64,000 nt of DNA from Firmicutes bacterium FC7 (GCA_022760735.1 JAKELU010000001.1:402774-466773); one strand, 5' to 3'; counted from the first letter of the stretch, positions 21,327-30,191 are shown. The notes: a model not told the origin generated them from the letters alone. Made by a program: numbers and translations.

Positions 21327-22499
21327 GTGAAAAAAATAGGTCTATTACCTAAGCTGATTATAGCAATTATTGTTGGTATTTTATTAGGTATGGTTGCACC
21401 AGAATGGATTATTGCAGTTTTAGCTACCTTTAATAGTATTTTTGGTGCCTTCCTATCCTTTGCTATTCCATTAATTATTATAGGATTTGTAGCACCAGGA
21501 ATTGGTGACTTAGGAGAAGGAGCAGGAAGATTGTTAGCTATTACTGCCGGAATAGCATACGTATCTCAGGTAATTGCAGGTTCGTTAACATATTTTGCTT
21601 CTGTGACATTGTTTCCAACTTTCTTGAAAACTGGAAGCCTGATTACAGATGCAACAAATCCTGAAGAAGCATTAGTTGGAGCTTTATTTACAGTTGAAAT
21701 GCCACCAGTATTTGGAGTAATGACAGCTCTTTTAATTGCATTTACTCTTGGTCTAGGAATAGCAGCTATTAAGGGAGATACTCTAAAGAAGGCTATGCAT
21801 GAATTCCAAGGAATAATTGAACTTCTAATAAGTAAAATAATAATTCCATTATTACCATTTCATATTCTAGGAATTTTTGCGAATATGACATATGCAGGAC
21901 AGGTAGTTACAATTTTATCTGTATTCTCAAGAGTATTCGTTATTGTAATTGCTCTTCATTTAACAATTTTATTAATACAATTTACAATTGCCGGATCTTA
22001 TGGCGGAGGAAATCCTATAAGGCTACTAAAGACAATGATTCCAGCATACTTTACAGCCCTTGGTACTCAATCTTCAGCAGCAACTATACCTGTCACTTTA
22101 CAACAGACTAAGATAAATGGAGTAAAAGATGACATAGCAGATTTTGTTATTCCACTATGCGCTACTATTCACTTATCTGGTAGTACAATTACCCTAACAG
22201 GATGTAGTATGGCAATTATGATGTTAAATGGAATAACACCTTCCTTTATGCAAATTCTACCTTTCATCCTTATGTTAGGTATAACAATGGTAGCAGCTCC
22301 AGGTGTTCCAGGAGGAGCAGTAATGGCAGCACTAGGGATATTAGAATCAATATTAGGATTCTCACAACCTATGCTTTCATTGATGATAGCATTATATATA
22401 GCTCAAGATAGCTTTGGTACTGCTACTAATGTAACTGGTGACGCAGCTATAGCTGTTATAGTAAATAAAATTAACGGAAATAAACTAGAAAGAAAGTAA
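21327..22499 (+). CDS. Dicarboxylate/amino acid:cation symporter (DAACS/GltP family)
   Basis: A 390-aa membrane transporter of the glutamate/aspartate symporter fold. ALGTQSSAATIPVTL is the serine-rich re-entrant loop, PLCATIHLSGSTITLTG and APGVPGGAVMAALGILESILG are the second loop and TM regions, and YIAQDSFGTATNVTGDAAIAVI is the substrate/Na+ site (D...N/D pattern). GTG start at 21327 with GGGAGGG at 7-8 nt. It has its own promoter and terminator. The amino acid carried is not determinable. Confidence 0.9.
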   Translation: MKKIGLLPKLIIAIIVGILLGMVAPEWIIAVLATFNSIFGAFLSFAIPLIIIGFVAPGIGDLGEGAGRLLAITAGIAYVSQVIAGSLTYFASVTLFPTFLKTGSLITDATNPEEALVGALFTVEMPPVFGVMTALLIAFTLGLGIAAIKGDTLKKAMHEFQGIIELLISKIIIPLLPFHILGIFANMTYAGQVVTILSVFSRVFVIVIALHLTILLIQFTIAGSYGGGNPIRLLKTMIPAYFTALGTQSSAATIPVTLQQTKINGVKDDIADFVIPLCATIHLSGSTITLTGCSMAIMMLNGITPSFMQILPFILMLGITMVAAPGVPGGAVMAALGILESILGFSQPMLSLMIALYIAQDSFGTATNVTGDAAIAVIVNKINGNKLERK

Positions 22500-22531
22500 T
22501 AAAAGAAAGTAATAATTAAAGACTAGTAAAG

Positions 22532-22568
22532 AAGGGCCATACTACTCACGTATAATATGGCCCTTTAT
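22532..22568 (+). terminator. Terminator of the symporter gene
   Basis: AAGGGCCATA pairs with TATGGCCCTT (10 bp) across a 14-nt loop, followed by T-rich sequence. Confidence 0.82.
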
Positions 22569-22864
22569 CATTATGTTTTTGGTTAATATTATTGCACGTA
22601 TTTGATTAAACAATACTTTTTATAAAACTATAGATAGTTGCGAACGTTAAAACAATGAGTAATTGATAGAGCAATTCTAAATACCTAAATAAGCGGCTTT
22701 ATATTTTCTATAGTTATTAGAAAAGAAAATATGCAAATAAATTCATATATCTTATAAATACCTTCTTTTTTTAGAATATCATTGTGTATGTCATATAAGA
22801 AGTTTTGTTTCATTAATCTTTTCATCAATATCATTGTTATATTTTTTCTCTTGTTACTCTCACT
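22569..22864. other. Gene-free AT-rich spacer
   Basis: No convincing gene. An interrupted inverted repeat, ACTATAGA at 22627-22634 and TCTATAGT at 22707-22714, brackets about 70 nt and might be a decayed palindromic element. A 49-codon minus-strand reading frame (22685-22834) has no ribosome site and no recognisable product. Confidence 0.5.
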
Positions 22865-24262
22865 TTAATTATTAATGTAAAAAATTATTGTTTCTCTTTT
22901 TATGCCACCATTATTGTTTTGTGCTTCAAAGGTAACTACATGGAATTTTTCAATTAACTCCCTCTCTACTTGGTAGGATAAGGTAGAAGTTTTTTCATCA
23001 TAAATTGGTTCATAGACAATACCGTCTAAGATTATTCTAGATTTATTTTTATCTATATTTTCTCCCTCTATATTTGCACTTAACAGCGGCTTTCTAACAG
23101 ATATTCCTTCCCCCATTTTAATAGTAGGAGTTATTTTAATATCCTCTGCTATATTTTGATTTTCAGCTAATTTCTCAACCTCTTTTATAACTCTTAAAGT
23201 ATTTTTACCTAATATCTTCTGAATGTCTTCGGCACTATAGCCTCGTCTAACCAATTCCTCAGTTATCTTATATAGTTCAGAAACATCCTTCATATCTAAT
23301 GGAATTTCTCCACCATCAAAGTCTGAGCCAAGTCCAACATGGTCTATACCTATAAGGTTTACAACATAGTCTATATGGTCTACAAAATCCTTGATATAGG
23401 TATTGTTCATATCTTTGATAAACCCTCTATAGAGGACCATTCCCACTACACCACCATTTTCTGCAATAGCCTTAAGTTGATCATCATTTAGGTTTCTCTG
23501 GTGAGGTTTTAGGGAATATACTCCTGAATGAGAGGCTATAATTGGAGCTTTTGTGGTATTTATAACATCCCAGAAGGTTGTAGTATTTAAGTGAGATATA
23601 TCAACTATCATACCTAATCTATTCATCTCTTTTACTATTTCTACACCTAAATCTGTAAGTCCACCTGATGATGGAGTACCCTTCGCATCTGCATAAGCAC
23701 CATATGCACCTTCTCCTAATTCATTGGAATAATTCCAAGTAAAACCTATGGCTTTTACTCCAAGGTCGTTAAGTTGTCTTAATAATTCAATTCCATTGTT
23801 CTTACTTATTGCATATGCACCTTCTATAGAAGGTACTGCTGCTATTTTCCTAGCAAGTACTGCTCTTTCTAGTTCTGAATAGGTTTTTGTTATTGTAAAT
23901 ACATCTGAATTGTTTTTTTCGGTCCAATAAAGTGCATTTAGTAAAGCCAAGGTTCTGCTTAAGGCCTTGTTTGGATTTCCAAAATAGGCAGATGTATAGG
24001 CAGCAAAGAAACCAACATTAAGATTACCTGCTCTCATTTTTGGTATATCTATTTGAAGGTCCGTTTTAGTTCTTATATCAGTCACAGGAAGCCATGTGTA
24101 TTCATCAACTATTTTCATCATATTGTCATTATGTGTATCAACAACAATTGAATCTATATGTAATTTTAAAGCATTAGTTTCCCTAAGCTTTGTAGCTATT
24201 GGGTTAATTGAGAATCCTAGGATAGTTACAAAAATGATTATACATATTAGAGTTCTTTTCAA
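22865..24262 (-). CDS. Secreted membrane dipeptidase (peptidase M19)
   Basis: A 465-aa protein with an N-terminal hydrophobic anchor or signal (about residues 3-22, TLICIIIFVTILGF). The M19 amidohydrolase domain shows VDTHND (first metal pair), SIEGAYA (bridging Glu), VDISHLN and ASHSG (metal His), and GLGSDFDG. About 90 C-terminal residues after KEVEKLAENQ form an extra domain not found in the core family. M19 enzymes cleave dipeptides, including those with D-residues. No downstream terminator was recognised. It diverges from the DUF4349 lipoprotein gene. Confidence 0.93.
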   Translation of the reverse strand: MKRTLICIIIFVTILGFSINPIATKLRETNALKLHIDSIVVDTHNDNMMKIVDEYTWLPVTDIRTKTDLQIDIPKMRAGNLNVGFFAAYTSAYFGNPNKALSRTLALLNALYWTEKNNSDVFTITKTYSELERAVLARKIAAVPSIEGAYAISKNNGIELLRQLNDLGVKAIGFTWNYSNELGEGAYGAYADAKGTPSSGGLTDLGVEIVKEMNRLGMIVDISHLNTTTFWDVINTTKAPIIASHSGVYSLKPHQRNLNDDQLKAIAENGGVVGMVLYRGFIKDMNNTYIKDFVDHIDYVVNLIGIDHVGLGSDFDGGEIPLDMKDVSELYKITEELVRRGYSAEDIQKILGKNTLRVIKEVEKLAENQNIAEDIKITPTIKMGEGISVRKPLLSANIEGENIDKNKSRIILDGIVYEPIYDEKTSTLSYQVERELIEKFHVVTFEAQNNNGGIKRETIIFYINN

Positions 24263-24450
24263 GTTTTAGCCTCCTTGTACTTTTCTTACTTCCTTTAATT
24301 ATACTATATATAATTCCAATAGTTTATAATACTGTAACTTTTTTGTATCCAATTATAACCTAAAATAAATTAAAATGAATGTAAGGATAAAGGTCTATAG
24401 TAGTTCTTAGAATTTTTAGGGGTTAAACTAATATATGAGGAGTTGAGATT

Positions 24451-25359
24451 ATGAAATGGTCCAAGAAATTAGTATTATTTACTATTAGTATATTGCTAGT
24501 CCTATCGGTAGTAGTTGGTTGTAGCAGTAGAATGAAGTCTCAAAGTTCAGTAGGAACAGCTCCAGCTTCACCACCTGTTGCTCGGGAAGAATCACCAGCA
24601 GAGGCAGGAGCAGCAGATAATGGATCTTCAAATTTCGGTAGAGGTATATCAAGTCCATTAGAGCCAGAAAAGGTGATTACAACTATTCATTTAAATTTTG
24701 AAACTACTGAATTTGATAAGACAAATGAGGAATTATACAAGTTAATTGAGAAATACAAAGGGTATATAGAATATTCCAATTTATCATATAACCATTATTA
24801 CAACAACAATAAGTATAGATATGGGGAGTTTGCAATTAGAATACCAAAAGAAAATATTGCAAGCTTTAAAACAGAGCTTAATGCAATTGGTAACCTAACA
24901 AGCGAAAGTACAAATAAGCAAGATGTAACAAAGCAATATACTGATACAGAATCTCGACTTAAGGTTGTAGAAACTAAGGAAGCTAGGCTATTAGCCCTAC
25001 TGGAAAAGGCTGAAAAGATAGAGGATATTATAGCCTTAGAAAATCAATTGTCTGAGGTTATATATGAAAAGGAAAACTTAAAAGCAAGCCTATTAACCTT
25101 AGATGATAAAATAGAATTTAGTACTATTTATATAAATATTCAAGAAGTAGCAAAGGTAACTGCAACCGAAACTATAGATACTACATTTGCTACAAAGGTT
25201 AAAAATGCATTTAATGATTCATTGTACTTCTTTAAAGATGCAGTTGAAGATTTGATAATAGCTTTAATTTATCTATTACCATTCTTAGTTATTATTTCAG
25301 TAGTAGTATTTATTGGGGTTAAATATTATAAAAATCATAAGAAGAATAAGCCACAGTAG
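24451..25359 (+). CDS. DUF4349 lipoprotein
   Basis: A 302-aa protein with a signal peptide and lipobox VVGC at about residue 24, then a low-complexity linker rich in P, A, E and S. The DUF4349 domain follows (about residues 70-230; FETTEFDKTNEELYKLIEKYKGYIE, ESRLKVVETKEARLLALLEKAEKIEDI), largely coiled-coil. A C-terminal membrane helix (about 270-292) is followed by a basic tail. The function of the family is unknown; envelope stress sensing or anti-sigma roles have been suggested. Anchored twice to the membrane if the lipobox is used. Confidence 0.88.
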   Translation: MKWSKKLVLFTISILLVLSVVVGCSSRMKSQSSVGTAPASPPVAREESPAEAGAADNGSSNFGRGISSPLEPEKVITTIHLNFETTEFDKTNEELYKLIEKYKGYIEYSNLSYNHYYNNNKYRYGEFAIRIPKENIASFKTELNAIGNLTSESTNKQDVTKQYTDTESRLKVVETKEARLLALLEKAEKIEDIIALENQLSEVIYEKENLKASLLTLDDKIEFSTIYINIQEVAKVTATETIDTTFATKVKNAFNDSLYFFKDAVEDLIIALIYLLPFLVIISVVVFIGVKYYKNHKKNKPQ

Positions 25360-25365
25360 AACAAC

Positions 25366-25400
25366 AAAACTCCTAAGGCAAATAAACTTAGGAGTTTTTT
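25366..25400 (+). terminator. Terminator of the DUF4349 gene
   Basis: AAAACTCCTAAG (25366-25377) pairs with CTTAGGAGTTTT (25387-25398), followed by TT. Bidirectional in principle, and it immediately abuts the wrbA remnant. Confidence 0.9.
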
Positions 25401-25405
25401 AATGT

Positions 25406-25510
25406 CTATTTTTTTCCAGCAGTCTTTCCAGCTTCTTCAGCCCATCTAGCAAGCTGATAATTTGTTCCATATGCACTATAATAGATTATTGCCAAATTAA
25501 CCTTATCCAT
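25406..25510 (-). pseudogene. Truncated WrbA / NAD(P)H:quinone oxidoreductase remnant
   Basis: A 34-codon minus-strand frame starts with an ATG at 25510 behind AGGAGAGGTG, reads [27 protein letters not shown], then ends KK-stop. This is the N-terminal flavodoxin-like FMN-binding strand and loop of Firmicute WrbA proteins (normally about 200 aa); the rest is missing. The frame ends at a poly-T tract 6 nt from the neighbouring terminator, so a deletion probably joined the gene start to the DUF4349 terminator. Transcription could still come from azlCD. Confidence 0.8.
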
Positions 25511-25588
25511 TTACACCTCTCCTATGAGTATTTTTCAAAAATTATTATTTGATTATTTTTACCTATTATTCAGAGAGGTGAACATATA

Positions 25589-25894
25589 TTAAAAAATATT
25601 CATTGCTATATAGGATGAAAATATTGCAGCAAGTACCGATAATACTAAACTTGATTTAAAATAAGCAAATATCCCTGCTACCCCTATTCCAATAAGTGTT
25701 GGAAATAACATATCTGGTGTGGCATTTAAAATTCCTCTAACTATTAGGATGCTCAGTGAAGTATAAGGAATGAATTGAAGAAATTGTTTTAGCTTTGGAC
25801 TCAGCTCCTTATTGGTTAGAAACAATAATGGTAGGACCCTTGGAATATAGGTTACCAGTCCCATACCTATTATTAAAGGTAAATAGCTTTTCAA
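25589..25894 (-). CDS. azlD: Branched-chain amino acid exporter small subunit AzlD
   Basis: A 101-aa, four-helix membrane protein. The start LPLIIGMGLVTYIPRVLPLLFL and the helix FLQFIPYTSLSILIVRGIL are typical of AzlD. With AzlC it forms a LIV-E type exporter of branched-chain amino acids. It overlaps azlC by 4 nt (ATGA). Confidence 0.92.
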   Translation of the reverse strand: MKSYLPLIIGMGLVTYIPRVLPLLFLTNKELSPKLKQFLQFIPYTSLSILIVRGILNATPDMLFPTLIGIGVAGIFAYFKSSLVLSVLAAIFSSYIAMNIF

Positions 25895-26589
25895 TTTTCA
25901 CTTACCTCCTCATTTTTATTTAACAATGCTACACCTAAAGCCGAGGAAATAATTATCCCTAATATAATATCCCAACCAGACGTAAATAGCTTTGTTGAGT
26001 AAATTGTTATATAAATAATAGCTGTAAGTATAGATAGATACATTGTTCTTTTCTCTATTTTAAACTGTGGAAATAATAGGGCTGCAAACATTGCATATAG
26101 GCTAATGCTTAAGCTTGCCTGTAAAGATGAAGGTATTATTTCACCCATTAGATATCCAATTAAGGTTCCTACTACCCATGTTAAACTGGCTAGTATATTA
26201 AATGTAAGTACAAATGGCATTGTCAACTTCTCATTTTTAAAAGATAGAACCGAGAAGGTTTCATCGGTAATTCCATAGGCTATTATTGGTAAAAATGTCT
26301 TTTTTACTTCATTCAATTTTACAGATAAAGATGCAGACATCACCACGTGTCTTAAATTTAATAAAAATGTTGCGAGTATGATGCTACCAGCGCTAACTCC
26401 TGCCTTTACTAAATCTAAGGCCATAAATTGACTAGCTCCCGCATATACCAATGATGAAAACAAACCTGTCTCTTTAAAAGAAACTCCTTGATTTTTGGAC
26501 AGCAATCCAAATGCAATAGCAACCGGCAAATATCCTAGTATTACTGGTAAGGCAGCTATAGCCCCTTCTTTTATGTATTTTTTGTTCAA
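25891..26589 (-). CDS. azlC: Branched-chain amino acid exporter AzlC
   Basis: A 232-aa membrane protein. The AzlC core reads ALPVILGYLPVAIAFGLLSKNQGVSFKETGLFSSLVYAGASQFMALDL and NLRHVVMSASLS. I chose a TTG start at 26589 because AAGGAAG lies 7 nt upstream; the ATG at 26613 lacks a ribosome site. Overlaps azlD. Probable export of valine, leucine and isoleucine analogues; B. subtilis AzlCD confers azaleucine resistance. Confidence 0.92.
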   Translation of the reverse strand: MNKKYIKEGAIAALPVILGYLPVAIAFGLLSKNQGVSFKETGLFSSLVYAGASQFMALDLVKAGVSAGSIILATFLLNLRHVVMSASLSVKLNEVKKTFLPIIAYGITDETFSVLSFKNEKLTMPFVLTFNILASLTWVVGTLIGYLMGEIIPSSLQASLSISLYAMFAALLFPQFKIEKRTMYLSILTAIIYITIYSTKLFTSGWDIILGIIISSALGVALLNKNEEVSEN

Positions 26590-26786
26590 TTTATCACTTC
26601 CTTTTTTAATCATGCAAATTAAAATTGGTAAAAATTAAATCTATTATATTAGTTCTTATTTAGAAAATCAAGGAATAGAAAGCTATAATGGAATTAATGC
26701 TGAAGTAAGTTTTTATTAATGTTATAATGTTCTTACCTTTTTCATTTAGTGTAAATTTTACACAAATAATATTCAAGGAGTTTATT

Positions 26787-27461
26787 ATGAGAAGAAATTA
26801 TTTAGAAATTATGATACTTATTACTATACTTCTTATTTGTATGTATATAGTTGACTACTATATACAACCAAACTACTTTATTAAATCAATAATAAAAATA
26901 TTTTTATTTCTATTTGTCCCTACTTTTTATTCGGTTAAAGCAAAGGCCATACCCATAAAAAACCTATTTAAAGTAAGATCTGTGAGAGAATTTTTGAAAT
27001 CTATTGCATTGGGAGTCGGAATTTATATTTTTATCATTACATGCTATTTTATATTAAAGAGCTTTATTGATCTTGATAATATAAAGTCAATACTTGATAC
27101 AAACCTAAGTGTTAATAGGAATAATTTTATTTATGTATCCTTATATATTTCATTTATTAATTCCTTGTTAGAAGAAATTTTCTTTAGAGGATTTATCTTC
27201 TTTAACTTGAAAAAATCCATACCTAACTTGTTGGCCCATAGTATTAGCGCCTTTACATTTTCAATTTATCATGTGGCTATGTTGATGAATTGGTTTAATC
27301 CTATTCTATTCTTAATCGCATTGACAGGCTTATTTATCGGAGGCTTATTATTTAACTGGCTTAATGAGGAGAATGGAAATATATATAATTCATGGCTAGT
27401 TCATATGTTTGCCAACTTTGCAATAAATACTGTAGGCCTTATTATGTTCGAGATTATCTAA
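26787..27461 (+). CDS. CPBP-family intramembrane metalloprotease
   Basis: A 224-aa membrane protein (about seven helices). The glutamate motif LLEEIFFRGFIFF (EExxxR), SIYHVAMLM and SWLVHMFANFAINT supply the two glutamates and histidines of the ABI/CAAX-protease site. The ATG at 26787 has AAGGAG at 6 nt; a longer frame from 26727 has none. Bacterial members process peptides or act in bacteriocin immunity. No bacteriocin gene is visible nearby, so the substrate is unknown. Confidence 0.88.
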   Translation: MRRNYLEIMILITILLICMYIVDYYIQPNYFIKSIIKIFLFLFVPTFYSVKAKAIPIKNLFKVRSVREFLKSIALGVGIYIFIITCYFILKSFIDLDNIKSILDTNLSVNRNNFIYVSLYISFINSLLEEIFFRGFIFFNLKKSIPNLLAHSISAFTFSIYHVAMLMNWFNPILFLIALTGLFIGGLLFNWLNEENGNIYNSWLVHMFANFAINTVGLIMFEII

Positions 27462-27477
27462 AGTATGATATAAAGCT

Positions 27478-27517
27478 GAAGCAAAGTAAACAGATTTTTG
27501 CTTTACTTTTGCTTTCT
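27478..27517 (+). terminator. Terminator of the CPBP protease gene
   Basis: AAGCAAAGTAAA pairs with TTTACTTTTGCTT (one bulged base) around an 11-nt loop, followed by a T-rich stretch. Confidence 0.7.
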
Positions 27518-27525
27518 ATTGCAAT

Positions 27526-27552
27526 TTGAGCTTAAACGTGTTAGATTATAAT
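27526..27552 (+). promoter_or_regulatory. Likely promoter of the preQ1-riboswitch transcript
   Basis: TTGAGC at 27526-27531, 15-nt spacer, perfect TATAAT at 27547-27552. Predicted start near 27559 puts the riboswitch stem P1 at about +10. Confidence 0.55.
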
Positions 27553-27568
27553 AGTCATTTTTATTCTG

Positions 27569-27609
27569 AAAGTGTTTCCTTGGGACCCACTTTAAAAAAA
27601 TCAAGGGAG
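27569..27609 (+). promoter_or_regulatory. PreQ1-I riboswitch
   Basis: P1 is AAAGTG (27569-27574)/CACTTT (27588-27593) with a 13-nt loop TTTCCTTGGGACC. An A-rich tail (27594-27600) follows, then CAAGGGA. The loop TTCCTTG pairs with CAAGGGA (27602-27608) to make the P2 pseudoknot, the hallmark H-type fold of preQ1-I. The pseudoknot strand is the Shine-Dalgarno AAGGGAG of the next gene (ATG at 27618), so ligand binding should block translation. No terminator lies between, fitting translational control. Confidence 0.85.
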
Positions 27610-27617
27610 TGATTATT

Positions 27618-28322
27618 ATGATAAGATACAGCAGGATTTTAGAAAAAAATCCACGTGAAATTGTACTTTTAAAATCGCGCCCATGTAGTTGGGGGCGTTG
27701 TTTTTTTTGCGATTATATTGATGATAATTGCACTGATGACTCAGCCATTGTTGAATTTAACCGAAAAATTTTAAAAGAGATAACTGGTGAGTTTAAGAAA
27801 TTAGAAGTTATAAACTCAGCTAGTGTATTTGAATTGCCTGAGGAAAGCTTACAGGATATAAAGGACATAGTTTTCAAGAAAGGGATTAAAGAGCTATATT
27901 TTGAAAGCCATTATAGCTATAAAGATAGGCTTAATGAAATAAGATCCTATTTCCCAGGTGTAAATGTTAAATTCAAAAGTGGCATAGAAACTTTTGATGA
28001 CGAATTTAGAAACAAGTATTTAAAAAAAGGCGTTGTATTTAAGAATCCAGAGGAGGTAGCAAAATATTTTAATATAATTTGTTTATTAGTTGGAATCAAG
28101 GGACAATCAAAAGAAATGATTTCAAATGATATTGATATTCTACTAAAAAATTTTGAACGTGGTTGTATCAATATTTATGTAAATAACACTACACCAGTCA
28201 AGGCAGATCCTGAGCTCATTGCCTGGTTCAAAGATGAATATTCTTATCTTGAGGATATGGATAATGTAGAAATTCTATGGAATAATACTGATTTTGGGGT
28301 AGGTGGACAAGATGAAGACTAA
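27618..28322 (+). CDS. queL: Radical SAM enzyme, probable queuine lyase (QueL-like)
   Basis: A 234-aa compact radical-SAM-like protein. The cluster motif is CSWGRCFFC (Cx4Cx2C, cysteines about residues 23-31), not the canonical Cx3Cx2C. Its SD is part of a preQ1-I pseudoknot and it overlaps queT by 11 nt, so it acts in queuosine metabolism. The clostridial queuine-salvage route uses a radical-SAM queuine lyase, QueL, to make preQ1 from imported queuine, with QueT as transporter. The gene name is an inference from context, size and cysteine pattern. Start: ATG 27618 (AAGGGAG at 8 nt). Confidence 0.78.
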   Translation: MIRYSRILEKNPREIVLLKSRPCSWGRCFFCDYIDDNCTDDSAIVEFNRKILKEITGEFKKLEVINSASVFELPEESLQDIKDIVFKKGIKELYFESHYSYKDRLNEIRSYFPGVNVKFKSGIETFDDEFRNKYLKKGVVFKNPEEVAKYFNIICLLVGIKGQSKEMISNDIDILLKNFERGCINIYVNNTTPVKADPELIAWFKDEYSYLEDMDNVEILWNNTDFGVGGQDED

Positions 28323-28782
28323 TAAACTTGTAAGAGGAGCAGTAGTAGCAGCACTTTACGCAATTTTAACATTAACATTGCCAGCCTATGGAGCTTTACA
28401 ATTTAGACTATCTGAAATTTTAACCTTGCTAGCATATTTTGATCCATTTTATGTAGTACCTCTAACAATAGGGTGTGCCATTGCAAATATTGCTAGTCCC
28501 TTTGGTATAGTTGATGTTATCTTTGGAAGTTTGGCTAGCTTCTTAGCCTTAACATCCATGAGTAAAACTAAAAATATCTACTTAGCTAGTATCTGGCCTG
28601 CATTTTTTAGTTTTATTATTGGATTGGAAATCATGTTTCTATCTACTGAGCCAGTGAATTTCCTTTTAGTAACTGGGCAAATTATGCTTTCTGAATTTGT
28701 AGTTGTAACTATAATCGGAGTACCAGTAATGAAATATCTAATGAGAAATGAATATGTGGAGAGGTTAGTGACACAAGTTTAG
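28312..28782 (+). CDS. queT: QueT-family queuosine-precursor ECF transporter S component
   Basis: A 156-aa membrane protein with about five helices. LVRGAVVAALYAILTLTLPAYGALQFRLSEILTLLAYF is the QueT signature region (basic start, then FR-x-E). ECF S components work with the shared EcfA/A'/T module, which is not in this window. It shares the preQ1-I-controlled transcript with the radical-SAM gene. ATG at 28312 follows AGGTGG. It likely imports queuine or a related 7-deazaguanine. Confidence 0.93.
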   Translation: MKTNKLVRGAVVAALYAILTLTLPAYGALQFRLSEILTLLAYFDPFYVVPLTIGCAIANIASPFGIVDVIFGSLASFLALTSMSKTKNIYLASIWPAFFSFIIGLEIMFLSTEPVNFLLVTGQIMLSEFVVVTIIGVPVMKYLMRNEYVERLVTQV

Positions 28783-28823
28783 GGCTCAATATATGTTAAG
28801 TTAATAAATATATAGTATAAATA

Positions 28824-28874
28824 CAAAATGATAGTACCTTGATATTTTACCGTATCAAGGTGCTATCATTTTAT
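28824..28874. terminator. Bidirectional terminator, one of two related stem-loops
   Basis: AAAATGATAGTACCTTGATA pairs with TATCAAGGTGCTATCATTTT across an 8-nt loop, with T-rich flanks. It separates the convergent queT and anti-sigma ends. The arms are nearly identical to the stem-loop at 35851-35916, so it may be a copy of a dispersed element recruited as a terminator. Confidence 0.85.
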
Positions 28875-28895
28875 TTATTATGTTGCTTCCTAGCC

Positions 28896-30191
28896 TTACT
28901 CCTTATAAATCAGCTCATCGTAAACCTTATTATATCTAACTCTTTGTATATCTAACTCAAGTTTATCCCCTGTTCCTTCAAATCTCATGGTTCTTGTATA
29001 AAGAATCTTTACCTTATTATCCTTAGCAACTTTCTCTTCGCTTCCATAAATAGTTTCTTGAAGTTCATGCCTCTTACCATCAATATTTAAATAAACTCTG
29101 CTTAGTTGTACAGTATCCTCCGTTGTAAAGTTTATATAGGTACTTCCATTCTCTTCATATACAGCATTTATAATTACATCCTGTTCAAGCACCTTAAATC
29201 TAGTGCCTTTACCTTTTTCTAATTCAATAGCTTCTTTAACGTCATAATCTCCTGCAAAGGAAACTAATCTTAATTCTATATTTTTTGTATCTTGTGGCAA
29301 TGCATCAAAGGTAATATAGAAGCTACTTCCTTTATTATCAGTAGATAAACCACCTCCTTGATGATCAATTTTCCTACCATCAGCCAATAGTTCCATTTCT
29401 ATCTCCAGTGGTCTTATTCTCTTATCTTTAATTATGTCTATTCCTAATTCCAATATGTTTTGTATCTTGCCCCTTACTATTGTAGAAGTTGGGGAGGCAA
29501 CCATTGTATCTACACTTATACTTCTAGAACCTAATTCAATTTTCTTATTTATGTTAAACTTTATACTCTTGCCTACAGCTTGGTTTCTGTCTAATTTAAA
29601 GGTTATTTTCCCTTCTTCATAATTTCCATCGTCTTTCTGATAATTTATATTTAATGAGATTGTCTTTTCGAAGAACATCGGAACTTCATGAGTATTAATA
29701 ACCCAACTTTCAGTCTTTCCATCTGGACTTGCTATTCCAGAACCACTATAGGAATATTGCGAAAAGATTCCTCCAATTGATATATTTATATTCTTATTTT
29801 GTACGTCACCATGAGGAGCATTTATTGTGTAAAATAGAATCATATTATTATCATCAAGCATGACTCCATCTAATACTACGCTTACTCCATCTTTGAAAGT
29901 ATGGGACTTATTTATAACTTGTCCCTTTCCCATTTCATTTAACTCCTGTAATGTTCCATTCATTATATCATCATATCCTATAAGTTTTTTGCTATAAAAG
30001 GCCAAAGTGTCAATATTGTAGCTCAATAATAGCACAATTATGATTGCTGCTACCCTAATTTGAAATCTCTTTTTCTTCTTTGATGGAACATTATTTAACG
30101 CTGATCTTAGTCTTTCTTCCATGTCCTCAGGAATTGATAATCTATCTAGATTTTCCTTCTCTTCATTTAATAATTTATCTAACTTATTCAA
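28896..30191 (-). CDS. DUF4179 anti-sigma-like membrane protein
   Basis: A 431-aa single-pass protein. A cytoplasmic N-terminal region (about 45 residues) has the PEDMEERLRSALNNVPSKKKKR linker, then one membrane helix (VAAIIIVLLLSYNIDTLAF). A large extracytoplasmic beta-rich part (DUF4179 plus a DUF5643-like C-terminal domain) follows. TTG start at 30191 with GGAGG at 8 nt. It overlaps the ECF sigma gene by 8 nt and is its likely regulator. Family members have been linked to envelope stress; ligand unknown. Confidence 0.85.
   Translation of the reverse strand: MNKLDKLLNEEKENLDRLSIPEDMEERLRSALNNVPSKKKKRFQIRVAAIIIVLLLSYNIDTLAFYSKKLIGYDDIMNGTLQELNEMGKGQVINKSHTFKDGVSVVLDGVMLDDNNMILFYTINAPHGDVQNKNINISIGGIFSQYSYSGSGIASPDGKTESWVINTHEVPMFFEKTISLNINYQKDDGNYEEGKITFKLDRNQAVGKSIKFNINKKIELGSRSISVDTMVASPTSTIVRGKIQNILELGIDIIKDKRIRPLEIEMELLADGRKIDHQGGGLSTDNKGSSFYITFDALPQDTKNIELRLVSFAGDYDVKEAIELEKGKGTRFKVLEQDVIINAVYEENGSTYINFTTEDTVQLSRVYLNIDGKRHELQETIYGSEEKVAKDNKVKILYTRTMRFEGTGDKLELDIQRVRYNKVYDELIYKE

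Noticed and set aside
22685-22834. A 49-codon minus-strand ORF (start 22834)
   Set aside because: No ribosome site and no recognisable motif; codon content is as expected for random AT-rich sequence.
25513-25580. CACCTCTC/GAGAGGTG pairing that could hide the ribosome site of the wrbA stub
   Set aside because: Only 8 bp over a loop of about 50 nt in AT-rich sequence; may be chance, and the downstream frame is a remnant.
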